From assembly GCA_023391415.1 (NCBI GenBank), contig JAEWAY010000033.1:1-64000 (forward strand): 64,000 bases of DNA, read 5' to 3'. Position 1 is the first letter of the stretch; the number at the start of each line of letters is the position of its first letter. The notes beneath the pieces were generated by a model. That model ran no database searches, was not told where the DNA came from, and saw only the letters and a program-made list of their open reading frames with translations. This DNA comes from Bacteroidota bacterium (GTDB taxonomy: Bacteria; Bacteroidota; Bacteroidia; Cytophagales; Cytophagaceae). A program made the translations under genes and the position numbers. Positions 1 through 9,257 of the stretch are shown in pieces.

Positions 1-2221
1 CAGGGCTAGTACGATCCTTAAAGAACCAGGTATACGTATAACCATTTAGAGCCGAGCCGCCAGAGGTGTCAGCCAAAAACTCCAGACCTAGACCCTCGCC
101 CGCGCAAATATCAAGCTCGACCTCATCAATATCTACAGAAACAGGCCGAGTACAAGCAGGACAATTTACAACAACCTCTATCTCTTTTGAAACAGAGTAG
201 TTTTTACAAGGATCATTAATATTCGCGTAATTAGGCGCTATAAAATTATTGTTGGAAGAAAAAATCAACGCGTTTCCCGCGATTATCCTATAATAAACCT
301 TATCACCATCCTGAAGGCCGGCAAAAACCGCTTGACTCTGCGGATCTGTAATATCAAAAAACTCGTCTGTAGTAGGAGCTCCCAAATTTTGCCATGTAGT
401 ATAGTCTGCAGGTGTTTTTGTCCACTGATATAAATATAAAGGACTACCTCCATAGTATGACTTCAGCAGATTTGTCGGTTTTGTAAAAACTCCAAAATCA
501 TCGGCGCATACCTCTTTCTGCTGACTCAAGGAGGCAAGATCAAAAAACAAGTCGATAGAAGGTGGCGAGCAAGCCATGATTTTTATATCATCGATCACCA
601 AGTCATTGCCATTATCATAAACATCGGAATTATTAATCACCTCCATTCTTAAACTATTACCTGTTAAGGTAATTTCTCCGGCAACCCTTACCCAAACTCC
701 TCCTCCATCCGCCTGTCTCGTCGCTGTAGCGTTGACCTCTTCAAAATTCGCCGGATTGGCGAGATCGGTGATCTTCATTGTTACATCAACGCCGTGATAT
801 GGTCCATTCGCGCTATTGGTAAAGACCGCGATCCATGTCTCAAAAAACAATTGTTTACCAAAACAAAGATCATTAATTGTTCTCTCATAAATCGCTTTCC
901 CTTTCGTGCTAGGAGGGCAATTAATAAAAAGCGCGGCTCCTTCTTTTAAACCAGAATGATCCAAAGCGACAGTCGGCTCCGTAACAGGCCCTGTAACACG
1001 GTTAGCCCACTCCAATTTAGCTCCCTCATAACCATTATCCGCGTTATACCCTGTCAAGTACCCCGCTACCGCGTATTCACCATCTATAAGTGGCCCGGTA
1101 GCTTTAAATTGAGCTCCCAGCGGAGCCGGGTTAATTGCCCAACGGAAGGGCGTTGTCGTAGTTTTTCGGACCTCCACGGGGTTTAATACATCGCTATAAT
1201 CCCAGACGTAATAGGTTCGACCAGTTTTATCGGTAAGGTCAATCCTACCAAAATCATCGAAATAAATAGTTTGCCGGGACGCGGGTAAACCATCCACTTC
1301 ACAGCAAGTGATCGCGTTAACCGTGATCTCATCAGAAGCGATATCAATCCCATCAAAGTTTAACAGCAATCGAAAAGAATAAGCTCCTACGGTGGGTAAT
1401 TCAAACAATAAGGCTTCGCTGTTCGCGCCCGTTATGTTCTGCCAACCGGATCCATTATTATACTGCCATCTGTAACTCGCGTTATAGGCCATAGTGCTCT
1501 GAATAGTGATCTGTTCCCCCGCGCATACCTCGGTTCCTTGGGCCGATATTATTTTAGGCTTGACCTCTCCATATACGTTAATACTTTTTATTCCCATTGC
1601 TTTGCAAGAGCCATTCTGAGTATGGTTTAGGCGAAAAACCATATTTCCACTAGCGTCAACTTTCCCTTTATATTCTTTAACGGAGCATCCTCCCATCGAC
1701 ACCTGAGTGGCGTCTTCTCCATTTGTCAAATTATATTGATCAAGATTAATACCCGCCTTAAATTCATTGCGCTGTCCTGTACAAGTTGTCAGACCGGGAT
1801 CCACAACACTGCAATAAGAAACTCTAACTGTAACATCAGAATTTGGCACCATCGAAGTAAGAGAATATACAAATACATTCTCATTATTAGTTCCGATCTT
1901 AGGAGAATATACAAGTTGATAATCTTCATCGTCTTCAATATCCACATATCGATCCCGATCAAGTAAAAAAGGATTATTCGTAACCGCGTAATAATATCCT
2001 CCATTAAAAGTATTTTCCTCGGCGTCTGGAGTTATCGCGGGAGTCATTTCAATCCGTCCAGGTTGAATACCTTCATAACGGATTTCATTTATACCAATGT
2101 AATCCCGGCCCCCATTCCCAGGAGATGGCTCAAACGATGTTCCTGAAACAAGTATCTGAGCAGTACTATATGAACTTATTCCTATAAAGAACAAACATAC
2201 AAGGCTCAATCTGTTTACCAT
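1..2221 (-). CDS. Large secreted adhesin-like protein, N-terminal part (cut by window edge)
   Basis: The frame starts with ATG at 2221 and stays open to base 1, so about 740 residues are seen and the C-terminus lies outside the window. The translation begins MVNRLSLVCLFFIGISSYSTAQ, a typical signal peptide. It continues with Ig/PKD-like segments carrying the motif TEVCAGEQITIQS and later DICAGEGLGLEF, the usual start of cell-surface Ig-like modules in Bacteroidota. A middle part (around 550-900 on the map) has an ERTINDLCFGKQLFFETWIAV ... GNDLVIDDIKI pattern, resembling the MAM/carbohydrate-binding-like jelly-roll domains found in gliding-associated proteins. Such proteins usually end in a T9SS type-B sorting domain; here that is inference, since the end is missing. 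Probably an exported surface adhesin. Confidence 0.8.
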   Translation of the reverse strand, partial: MVNRLSLVCLFFIGISSYSTAQILVSGTSFEPSPGNGGRDYIGINEIRYEGIQPGRIEMTPAITPDAEENTFNGGYYYAVTNNPFLLDRDRYVDIEDDEDYQLVYSPKIGTNNENVFVYSLTSMVPNSDVTVRVSYCSVVDPGLTTCTGQRNEFKAGINLDQYNLTNGEDATQVSMGGCSVKEYKGKVDASGNMVFRLNHTQNGSCKAMGIKSINVYGEVKPKIISAQGTEVCAGEQITIQSTMAYNASYRWQYNNGSGWQNITGANSEALLFELPTVGAYSFRLLLNFDGIDIASDEITVNAITCCEVDGLPASRQTIYFDDFGRIDLTDKTGRTYYVWDYSDVLNPVEVRKTTTTPFRWAINPAPLGAQFKATGPLIDGEYAVAGYLTGYNADNGYEGAKLEWANRVTGPVTEPTVALDHSGLKEGAALFINCPPSTKGKAIYERTINDLCFGKQLFFETWIAVFTNSANGPYHGVDVTMKITDLANPANFEEVNATATRQADGGGVWVRVAGEITLTGNSLRMEVINNSDVYDNGNDLVIDDIKIMACSPPSIDLFFDLASLSQQKEVCADDFGVFTKPTNLLKSYYGGSPLYLYQWTKTPADYTTWQNLGAPTTDEFFDITDPQSQAVFAGLQDGDKVYYRIIAGNALIFSSNNNFIAPNYANINDPCKNYSVSKEIEVVVNCPACTRPVSVDIDEVELDICAGEGLGLEFLADTSGGSALNGYTYTWFFKDRTSP

Positions 2222-2608
2222 AGTAGCTAAACTTCCCCGATTATAATTCATTACAAAACAGTATAGTTAATTCTTTTTTATTAGTAAAAACTTTTTAAGC
2301 AAGACCCCGATAGTTGATCCAAGTCTTGCAAATATAGACTTATATATAGATAATATACTCATATTCTATAGCATATGCCATAATTTCATTACTTAATACT
2401 TCAAACTTCGCTAAAGTAAATCACGACAACGAAGGAATACACCATTAATTTGCAAATTTGTTCTTTTTCATGTAAATATAATTCAAATTTATTCCATAAA
2501 AAGTACATCGCTTCAATGTCGATTTTTTTCCTCTGAACGATTATCCTTCCTTATTTCTTTATTAAGATCAGATATGGTATATTTACTTGCTAATTCTACC
2601 ATATTACT
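2222..2608. other. Intergenic region between divergent adhesin gene and nuo genes
   Basis: This is an AT-rich 387-base gap that must hold the promoters of the leftward adhesin gene and the rightward nuo genes. No convincing gene, RNA or strong hairpin was seen. Sequences resembling the Bacteroidota -7 element (TTTGCAAATTTG near 2450-2462 and TTACTTTG at 2604-2611) are present, but none has both elements with good spacing. Confidence 0.4.
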
Positions 2609-3106
2609 TTGCAAAATCCAGATCTATCCGAATTCGCCATCGTCCTTCTCTTTATTATCGGAGGTGTCTTGTTTGTCTCTATCGGTATGCTGGCCAGCAA
2701 AATTATCCGGCCCTTCAAACCAAATCCGGAAAAGCTAAGCTCGTACGAATGTGGAGAAGAGCCTGTCGGGGACGCGTGGGGACAATTCAATATCAAATTT
2801 TATATCATCGCGTTAATCTTCCTGGTATTTGAAGTCGAAATGATCTTTCTTTTCCCATGGGCGACAGTCTTCGGCAAAAAGGAAATCATCGAAAGCAGCG
2901 GCGGATTATGGGGGTGGTTCGCGATCGCCGAAATTTTCATTTTTGTCGCTATACTCGTTCTTGGTCTCATCTACGCCTGGAAAAAGGGATTTCTGGATTG
3001 GATACGCCCCAGACAACGCGTAGTCGATTTCAAATCTCCCGTACCCGCCCATTTGTACGAGGACCTAAATCAACGGTACACCAACAATGACTCTAAACCA
3101 ACCTAA
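2609..3106 (+). CDS. nuoA: NADH-quinone oxidoreductase subunit A
   Basis: Membrane subunit of respiratory complex I, next to the quinone site. The 165-residue product has three hydrophobic segments (about residues 9-29, 69-92 and 105-130) and the family signature around residues 44-60 (KLSSYECGEEPVGDAWGQFN), followed by FYIIALIFLVFEVEMIFLFPWA. The start used is TTG at 2609, giving MQNPDLSEFAIVLLF, which looks like the normal family N-terminus; no in-frame ATG lies nearby. The start is somewhat uncertain because the TTG overlaps a weak promoter-like TTACTTTG. The 3' end overlaps nuoB by 20 bases. First gene of nuoABCD. Confidence 0.93.
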   Translation: MQNPDLSEFAIVLLFIIGGVLFVSIGMLASKIIRPFKPNPEKLSSYECGEEPVGDAWGQFNIKFYIIALIFLVFEVEMIFLFPWATVFGKKEIIESSGGLWGWFAIAEIFIFVAILVLGLIYAWKKGFLDWIRPRQRVVDFKSPVPAHLYEDLNQRYTNNDSKPT

Positions 3107-3617
3107 AACCGGATCGGGTGGGATTGTCCTTACCAAACTTGACGATGTAGTCAACTGGGCTCGTTTGTCGTCGCTCTGGCCAATGGGCTTTGGCATAGCG
3201 TGCTGCGCGATTGAAATGATGGGCGCTTACGCCTCGGGCTATGACCTTGACCGCTTTGGCGTCTTCCCGCGTCCTTCTCCAAGACAGTCGGACGTAATGA
3301 TCGTAGCGGGAACTGTTACGTTTAAAATGGCGGACCGGATCAGGCGATTGTATGAACAAATGCCGGAACCAAGATACGTCATCTCGATGGGTTCTTGCTC
3401 CAATTGCGGAGGCCCTTATTGGGAACATGGATATCATGTGGTCAAAGGCGTCGATAAAATTATTCCGGTTGATATTTATGTCCCGGGTTGTCCTCCTCGT
3501 CCGGAAGCGCTTATTGGCGGATTTTTGAAGTTGCAGGAAAAGATCCGGAATGAACAAAATGTGTCCGCTCCGAAAATTATCCAAAATCTTTTAAAACAAT
3601 CGAAAAGCGCTTCATGA
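3087..3617 (+). CDS. nuoB: NADH-quinone oxidoreductase subunit B
   Basis: Carries the terminal Fe-S cluster N2 of complex I, which passes electrons to quinone. The 176-residue product shows the cluster ligands: the Cys pair C39-C40 in FGIACCAIEMM, C104 in SMGSCSNCGG and C135 in YVPGCPPRPEAL. The block GVFPRPSPRQSDVMIVAGTV is also typical. It overlaps nuoA by 20 bases and nuoC by 4 (ATGA), which suggests translational coupling. Confidence 0.97.
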   Translation: MTLNQPKTGSGGIVLTKLDDVVNWARLSSLWPMGFGIACCAIEMMGAYASGYDLDRFGVFPRPSPRQSDVMIVAGTVTFKMADRIRRLYEQMPEPRYVISMGSCSNCGGPYWEHGYHVVKGVDKIIPVDIYVPGCPPRPEALIGGFLKLQEKIRNEQNVSAPKIIQNLLKQSKSAS

Positions 3618-4123
3618 CCTTTCTTCAGATTCTTGATATTCTACAAAACAAACTGGAAATAAAAGGCCTCTCCGGAGAAGATAAAGGTGAATTACAACCA
3701 CAAATCGTAGCGGAGCCCTCCGCGCTTCTGCCAGTCTGCCAGGCGTTACTTTCCCATCCCGATCTATACTTTGATTTCCTGTCCAGCGTCACGGCCGTGG
3801 ATAATAGTCCTTCCGCCAATACATTCGACATACTCTATCACCTATATTCGATTCCTTACAATCACCATATTGTACTGAAAGTCGTTATTCCACGCGGCCC
3901 GGAATCCGAACTTACTTCCATAGAATCCGTGTGTTCCATATGGCAAGGAGCCAATTGGCAGGAACGGGAGATCTACGACATGTTTGGCATTCTCTTCAAC
4001 AATCATCCCGATCTTCGACGCGTTTTGCTGCCGGAAGACTGGATTGGATTTCCTCTCAGAAAAGATTATCAGACACAGGAATTTTATCATGGAATCAAGG
4101 TTGAAAATCCGATAAATCAATGA
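3614..4123 (+). CDS. nuoC: NADH-quinone oxidoreductase subunit C
   Basis: Peripheral-arm subunit of complex I. The 169-residue product carries the 30-kDa subunit signature near residues 113-130 (WQGANWQEREIYDMFGI), followed by FNNHPDLRRVLLPEDWIGFPLRKDY. It is a stand-alone NuoC rather than the NuoCD fusion found in enterobacteria. ATGA overlaps on both sides link it to nuoB and nuoD. Confidence 0.96.
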   Translation: MTFLQILDILQNKLEIKGLSGEDKGELQPQIVAEPSALLPVCQALLSHPDLYFDFLSSVTAVDNSPSANTFDILYHLYSIPYNHHIVLKVVIPRGPESELTSIESVCSIWQGANWQEREIYDMFGILFNNHPDLRRVLLPEDWIGFPLRKDYQTQEFYHGIKVENPINQ

Positions 4124-5340
4124 GTCAACGTCCTATCGAATTTATATATAAGGAAGAAAACCTTCGTTTGTCGGAGCCAAACTTCTTTGATCCCCGCGAA
4201 CTGGAACCCGGTGAGATGATTATCAATCTGGGTCCCCAGCATCCTTCCACCCACGGCGTTTTACGGCTTGAAGTACTGACAGACGGGGAAATCATCAAAG
4301 AGGTAGTACCGCATATGGGCTACCTGCACCGCTGTTTTGAAAAACACGCGGAAAAGCTGCCATACAACCAGATCATCCCTTTCGTCGACCGGCTTGATTA
4401 TATGGCCGCCATGAATTCCGAGCATATTTTCGCCTTAGGTGTTGAGAAAATGCTGGGTATAGAAGATAAAATTCCTAAAAGAATCGAATACATCCGCGTG
4501 CTGGTAGCCGAGCTAAACCGGATCGCCTCCCACTTTATCGCTATCGGTACCTACGCCATCGACATAGGAGCGGTAACACCCTTCCTATGGCTGATGAGGG
4601 ATCGCGAGCATATCAATCGCCTGCTCGAGTGGGTTTGCGGAGCCCGTATGCTTTATAACTATATATGGATCGGCGGTCTCTTTTACGATCTTCCGGTAGG
4701 ATTTGAAGAACGCTGTCGCGAGTTTATCATTTATCTCCGGCCCAAACTCCGGGAGCTCCAGCAATTGGTCATCGACAATAAGATATTCATAGAGCGAACC
4801 GCCAACATAGGAATACTTCCCCTAAATCTGGCGATCAACTATGGCGTGAGCGGACCATGTCTGAGAGGTTCCGGCCTACGATACGACCTGAGAAAGGTTG
4901 ATCAGTATTCCGTATATCCCGAACTGGATTTTGACATCCCGGTCGGAGAAGGCAAGATGGGCGTCAAAGGCGACTGCTGGGATCGGAATTATGTTCGGGT
5001 AATGGAATGCTATGAGTCTCTGAAAATAATTGATCAATGTATTGACCGATTATTGACTGATTACAAACGCGACCGGAATTTTGATCCACAAGCGCTCGCT
5101 CCAAAAAAGATCCGGCCTAAAGCGATGGATTTCTATATACGGGGTGAAAGTCCCAAAGGAGAGCTCGGCTTCTTCTTCCGTTCTACCGGCACATACGATA
5201 TCCCGGCCAGAGTACATGGGCGGTCGCCTTGCATGATGAACCTGTCCGTTTTGCCTGAGATATCGAGAGGAGTCATGGTCGCCGACCTAATCGCCATTCT
5301 GGGATCGATCGACGTGGTCATGGGTGAAATCGATCGTTAG
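4120..5340 (+). CDS. nuoD: NADH-quinone oxidoreductase subunit D
   Basis: 49-kDa subunit of complex I, forming the quinone pocket with NuoB. The 406-residue product shows MIINLGPQHPSTHGVLRLE near residue 33, HMGYLHRCFEKHAE, QIIPFVDRLDYM and a C-terminus ending in ILGSIDVVMGEIDR, the expected family end. It is complete, so the cluster is not cut by a frameshift. The next gene lies 5 bases away on the opposite strand, so the nuo operon stops here; nuoE to nuoN must lie elsewhere if they exist. Confidence 0.97.
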   Translation: MSQRPIEFIYKEENLRLSEPNFFDPRELEPGEMIINLGPQHPSTHGVLRLEVLTDGEIIKEVVPHMGYLHRCFEKHAEKLPYNQIIPFVDRLDYMAAMNSEHIFALGVEKMLGIEDKIPKRIEYIRVLVAELNRIASHFIAIGTYAIDIGAVTPFLWLMRDREHINRLLEWVCGARMLYNYIWIGGLFYDLPVGFEERCREFIIYLRPKLRELQQLVIDNKIFIERTANIGILPLNLAINYGVSGPCLRGSGLRYDLRKVDQYSVYPELDFDIPVGEGKMGVKGDCWDRNYVRVMECYESLKIIDQCIDRLLTDYKRDRNFDPQALAPKKIRPKAMDFYIRGESPKGELGFFFRSTGTYDIPARVHGRSPCMMNLSVLPEISRGVMVADLIAILGSIDVVMGEIDR

Positions 5341-5345
5341 GCTAA

Positions 5346-6983
5346 TCAATTTAGCTGATTAGCCGAGGCGCCTGAGTTTCTCTTAAACCATCCATCCATT
5401 TTTCGCTCATGTACCGACTTATCTCCAGAAAACACGGGACGTAAAGTCTCTTTCTCCGGAAAAGTCTCCACATGCAGCGTCTGAGTCGGCAACGCGAAAT
5501 GTATTCCCAACTCTTCCGCCAGGCGAACAATGGACAACATCACTTCCTGGCGCCCTTTCAACTCTTCGGGCCAGGTCGGTACAGCGAAAAAGATGTAGAA
5601 CAAGATTTCGAGCGCGGAGCTGTCAAAGTTATTCAAATAGATATTATAATAGTCTTTGCGCGTAGTCGGATGCTCCTCTACAATCCGCTCCAAACCTTTT
5701 ATAAACACCTCGATCAGATCGGCGGGAGTTCCATACGCTATCCGTATCATTGTCTTATAGCGCCTGTATTGACGCATGCCCATATTGTCAATCGTCATAT
5801 CAGCCATCTTGCCATTGGGCACATACGTGATCGAATTATGGAACGTTCGCACCCTCGTGGAACGGAATCCGACTTCCTCTACCGAACCGTCGATCTTGTC
5901 GGAGATAATCCAATCGCCGATCTGAAAGGGCCTGTCTATAAAAATCATCAGGGATCCGAACAAGTTTTTCAATGTATCCTGCGCGGCCAGAGCGAAAGCC
6001 AGACCTCCGATCGAAATTCCAGCGAGCAACGCGGTAATATTAAAATTGAGATTTTGCAGCGTAAAAAGTCCACCGGTAATCACTACAAAGACTTTCAAAG
6101 CGCGTTTAAGTAAAGGGACCAATTGATCGTCCAGTGTGCTTTCCGTCTTGGCGGCCAGTTTCTCAAAATGCGCGGCCAGCAAATCCACCAACTTATAAAA
6201 CACAATAGTTCCAAATACCGGAATCGACGCCTTCAACACGAGAATAAGATAGCGGGAAATCGTTACCGGCAACTGAAGCGCGGGCAATAGCATGGTTATT
6301 ATGATAGCGACGACCATCAAGCTAAAAGGCCTCGCGACCGGTTTGATATACCTTCCGGCGATCACGCGTTGACCCGCCTGTATCAAAAGACGAACAATCA
6401 GCCCCTCAAAAAGCCAGGTAAATAAACGATGAATCAAAAAACTGAGGATTACCAAGATAAGAATGCCAAGGATTTGCCAGGCGCCCAGGCCAAAAAACTT
6501 CTTCGATCCCGCGGATCCGGCCAGCAAACGCATGAGTCGATCAGTTCCTATTGGAAAAACTTCCGCGTGCATAGCCTCTATAGTTCCCACAGTTTCTCCG
6601 GAGAAAAGCCATCGTTCATCTATCTTTTCCAAATACACCCATGGAATACGCTGATCCAACATCAAGATATTTTTACCATCCAGCGAGTCTTTATAATCCG
6701 GATTCTTTGAATAATTCGCGGGGTCGATCAGCAAGCCTTTGCCATCAAAAATCTGCTTTAGCTCTATCGCTTTACGGACTCTGTCCTCTTCAGAAACTTC
6801 AGGCGCGTGAAGTGTTCCGGCCGCCCGTTCAGGATAAAAGGATTCTTCCCGAAGATTTTTCAGAAAAACAGTTATCGTATGATAAGGAGAACGTAAATCA
6901 GGGTCGGTGGTATCGGCTTGTCCCTGAGTCCACGCCATCACAGGCAGAATCAGCAAAGCCAGGCTTAAATACAGGTTTCTCAT
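5346..6983 (-). CDS. MscS-family mechanosensitive ion channel
   Basis: The 545-residue product begins with a signal peptide (MRNLYLSLALLILPVMAWTQG) and a periplasmic domain of about 150 residues. Several membrane helices follow (about residues 168-270), then the conserved MscS pore and beta domain: ALLAGISIGGLAFALAAQDTLKNLFGS and IFIDRPFQIGDWI near residues 310-360. The cytoplasmic part (YVPNGKMADMTIDNMG and onwards) is typical of the family. It probably acts as an osmotic safety valve in the inner membrane. It is convergent with nuoD with a 5-base gap. Confidence 0.92.
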   Translation of the reverse strand: MRNLYLSLALLILPVMAWTQGQADTTDPDLRSPYHTITVFLKNLREESFYPERAAGTLHAPEVSEEDRVRKAIELKQIFDGKGLLIDPANYSKNPDYKDSLDGKNILMLDQRIPWVYLEKIDERWLFSGETVGTIEAMHAEVFPIGTDRLMRLLAGSAGSKKFFGLGAWQILGILILVILSFLIHRLFTWLFEGLIVRLLIQAGQRVIAGRYIKPVARPFSLMVVAIIITMLLPALQLPVTISRYLILVLKASIPVFGTIVFYKLVDLLAAHFEKLAAKTESTLDDQLVPLLKRALKVFVVITGGLFTLQNLNFNITALLAGISIGGLAFALAAQDTLKNLFGSLMIFIDRPFQIGDWIISDKIDGSVEEVGFRSTRVRTFHNSITYVPNGKMADMTIDNMGMRQYRRYKTMIRIAYGTPADLIEVFIKGLERIVEEHPTTRKDYYNIYLNNFDSSALEILFYIFFAVPTWPEELKGRQEVMLSIVRLAEELGIHFALPTQTLHVETFPEKETLRPVFSGDKSVHERKMDGWFKRNSGASANQLN

Positions 6984-7072
6984 TCTTTCAAAAGATGTAT
7001 TTCGTCGCGAAAATAAGCATATCGTTTTAATTAACGTTCCGCCTCACCATTTGTATATCCACAATACTTCGA

Positions 7073-8098
7073 TTAGCTTTTCTTAAGCAACATGCGCAGG
7101 CTTGTCCGTACAATAGCGCCCATACTTTTGCAGTTCATAAAATCCTCATCCTGATAATGAGCGGCCAACTCCATCCTAAGGCGCTCGATGTGTTCCGGTA
7201 TACTGATCTGGTCGCTCATCACCGCGTCGCCCAGCTCTTTGATCCGATAGCGGGCGGACCGCAATCTATTGGCGATCAAAGAACGTTCCTCATTCTGATA
7301 CTGCTTGACAGATTCCGGTGTAAGCAGGTCAAGCCCGATGTTAATAATAGGATTATTGCTTTTATAGTATTGCGGCATATATACAAGCTTACGTCCTTCA
7401 TAGGACTGCTGATCAAAGTCAATCGCCCGAATCCGGTAGTGATACTCCTCAAAATCCGGCGTAATTTCTACTACATAATTACCAGAATGCATATCCCCCA
7501 GCAATCGCGCGAAACATCGTTCGTTGAACTTGACAAATTCCTTCGCGAGTCTGATCTTGTTTAGCTTAGGATCGTTCAGATAATACTTTATAAACATGTC
7601 TCCCGGAATTCCCACGATATGCTCCTCGATCAACGTATCGCTATCCACATAATAATTGATCCGGTTGGGAGAAAGGATATGTTCCAGCTCCAGGCCATAA
7701 ATCCTGGACGCGTCCGCCCGTTTGACGTAAAAATAGTCAAAGTTGTCGTTGATCTTGTTAACGACTCTCACGCGAAATGGCTGTGTATTGCCATACACGC
7801 ACAAGTCTATACGATCGATGTACAAATGCTCTATAAGAGATAAGTCTCCATGTACTTTCAACGTGGCGTAAGTTTTTTTCAAGCCATCGTTTATCATGGC
7901 GAAATCACTCTGATCGTATATTACCGATACCCAAAACGTATCCACTCCACGCTGGTCATACAAGGGAAAAGTATTGGAATAACGAGTCAGATCCATGTAA
8001 GCGAGAGGCAGGGATACTTCCCGTTCATATTCGATCAGGTATTTCCGGAGCGGTTTGCGAATATCAAAATGCTTTTTCTTTCTGGATAAATTGATCAT
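7073..8098 (-). CDS. Uncharacterised protein with kinase-fold (APH/ABC1-like) signatures
   Basis: I do not recognise a named family for this 341-residue protein, but the order of motifs fits the protein-kinase-like fold. There is a Lys in a beta strand (FYVKRAD, K126), a Glu-rich helix (YGLELEH, 135-140), a hinge-like stretch (TLIEEHIVGIPG, 155-166), a catalytic-loop-like LLGDMHSGNYVV (199-210, with D202, H204 and N207) and a metal-binding-like RAIDFDQ (224-230, with D227). The loop resembles HGDLHPGN of ABC1 and aminoglycoside phosphotransferase families. No signal peptide is seen, so it is probably cytoplasmic. The substrate is unknown. A basic C-terminal tail (RTSLRMLLKKS) closes it. It stands alone on the minus strand between the MscS and barrel genes. 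Confidence 0.65.
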   Translation of the reverse strand: MINLSRKKKHFDIRKPLRKYLIEYEREVSLPLAYMDLTRYSNTFPLYDQRGVDTFWVSVIYDQSDFAMINDGLKKTYATLKVHGDLSLIEHLYIDRIDLCVYGNTQPFRVRVVNKINDNFDYFYVKRADASRIYGLELEHILSPNRINYYVDSDTLIEEHIVGIPGDMFIKYYLNDPKLNKIRLAKEFVKFNERCFARLLGDMHSGNYVVEITPDFEEYHYRIRAIDFDQQSYEGRKLVYMPQYYKSNNPIINIGLDLLTPESVKQYQNEERSLIANRLRSARYRIKELGDAVMSDQISIPEHIERLRMELAAHYQDEDFMNCKSMGAIVRTSLRMLLKKS

Positions 8099-8185
8099 TT
8101 CACCATTATTTCTCTTATGACAAAAAAATGATTTTTATCCAGATAAAACCAATTACACCGGCACTGTTTTTTAGCGGCGACAAAA

Positions 8186-8884
8186 TCAAAAAGCATAGTA
8201 TAACCTCACATCAAAGCCAGGATATATATCTAGCGGAGCCGACCAGTTTCTGTCAGGCTTCAAGTATCCATCACCGCTACCTAGTCTGTGCCCAAAACCT
8301 GTTAGGTAATTTCTATAGAGAGGCGCGTGGGTGTTTGGAGTAAAACCTAGTCTGGCGCTTAACTCGACAAAGATGGCGTCGGAAAACCGTCGCTTGATCC
8401 TTGTCGCGATCTCCCAGCCTCCAAACCACCGCTGTCCGCTGTAGACCAGCATACTATAATCCTGGTAATGATTCAGGTCTCTGACATGACCAAGCGTCTC
8501 ATATCGCTGATAAGCGGCGTATCCGGCGACACCTACTATAAACTCATGTTTTCGCCCCCACAAAGCCACCTTATAATCAACCCCTTGCTTCGTATGAACA
8601 CCATACTGCTCATGATCAATATGTTCATGTTTCGACGTACTAATGTTCGTATATCCTATCGCCGCCCGATAGGCGAAACGTTCCGACAAGCTTCGCTGAT
8701 AAATCAATTCGGGTATAATAATTAAATTTCCTCCTCCCGCGTGCCTTGGTCCCGACAGCGCCAATTGGGCGACAAAGCGCCCAACCTCCAGACCAACCGC
8801 GTTTTTGTTCATATACTGCGCGTAGCTCTCGGAGCCCGACAATAGGTGAATAACGCTAATAAACAAGAATAACAGTCTGATCAT
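8186..8884 (-). CDS. Putative outer-membrane beta-barrel protein
   Basis: The 232-residue product starts with a signal peptide (MIRLLFLFISVIHLLSGSESYAQ) and continues with alternating amphipathic strands rich in aromatic residues, ending in FDVRLYYAF with the terminal Phe common in outer-membrane barrels. The first 29 bases overlap the end of the upstream lipoprotein gene, so the two are probably cotranscribed. From memory, DUF6452 genes in Bacteroidota are often followed by a DUF6048-type barrel; position and general pattern fit, but the sequence match is not clear enough to assign. Confidence 0.7.
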   Translation of the reverse strand: MIRLLFLFISVIHLLSGSESYAQYMNKNAVGLEVGRFVAQLALSGPRHAGGGNLIIIPELIYQRSLSERFAYRAAIGYTNISTSKHEHIDHEQYGVHTKQGVDYKVALWGRKHEFIVGVAGYAAYQRYETLGHVRDLNHYQDYSMLVYSGQRWFGGWEIATRIKRRFSDAIFVELSARLGFTPNTHAPLYRNYLTGFGHRLGSGDGYLKPDRNWSAPLDIYPGFDVRLYYAF

Positions 8885-9257
8885 AAGTTCTTACATTTTT
8901 TATTCCTGAAAAATATTCCGTCCGTATATCGCTCGCTTCAGCCATGAAACCGCATGTCGCGCCCTCATATTCATGAGCGATTTTATATCCGACCACCAAC
9001 GTATCCATTCTTTCTTCGCCGGTAAATATAAAAGTGACTCTGTCCGCGCCAGGGTCCAAGGGCAAACTCCAAGTCGGCCACGCGACAGAAACCTCCGTAT
9101 CCCGCGACAAAATTTGGACATGGTCGTAGCGTGGCGAATCCATACCTGTGGAATCTATAAACTCCACCCTTAACTGAGGCTCTTTATCCTTACACATACG
9201 GCATGAGCCAATAACAAGCAAAATCAATCCGATCAGAAAATTTCGCACGATATTCAT
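8856..9257 (-). CDS. DUF6452-like lipoprotein
   Basis: I place the start at the ATG at 9257 (MNIVRNFLIGLILLVIGSC), which gives a compact lipoprotein signal with the lipidated Cys about residue 19. An upstream ATG at 9281 would add eight charged residues before the signal. The mature part of about 115 residues has the pattern TFIFTGEERMDTLVVGYKIA ... EGATCGFMAEA ... IKNVRTYDQTV, which matches my recollection of the Bacteroidota family DUF6452. Function unknown; it probably sits in the envelope. It overlaps the downstream barrel gene by 29 bases. Confidence 0.7.
   Translation of the reverse strand: MNIVRNFLIGLILLVIGSCRMCKDKEPQLRVEFIDSTGMDSPRYDHVQILSRDTEVSVAWPTWSLPLDPGADRVTFIFTGEERMDTLVVGYKIAHEYEGATCGFMAEASDIRTEYFSGIKNVRTYDQTVILVY

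Noticed and set aside
956..1966. Short plus-strand open frames (956-1186 and 1736-1966)
   Set aside because: Both are inside the leftward adhesin gene, which is open over the full 2221 bases and has a signal peptide.
2588..2611. TTG ... TTACTTTG as a nuo promoter
   Set aside because: The spacing is only about 13 bases and the element would overlap the apparent TTG start of nuoA, so it does not fit the promoter pattern.
5472..6113. A 213-codon open frame on the plus strand
   Set aside because: It is antisense to the conserved MscS domain and has no signal, domain or start context of its own.
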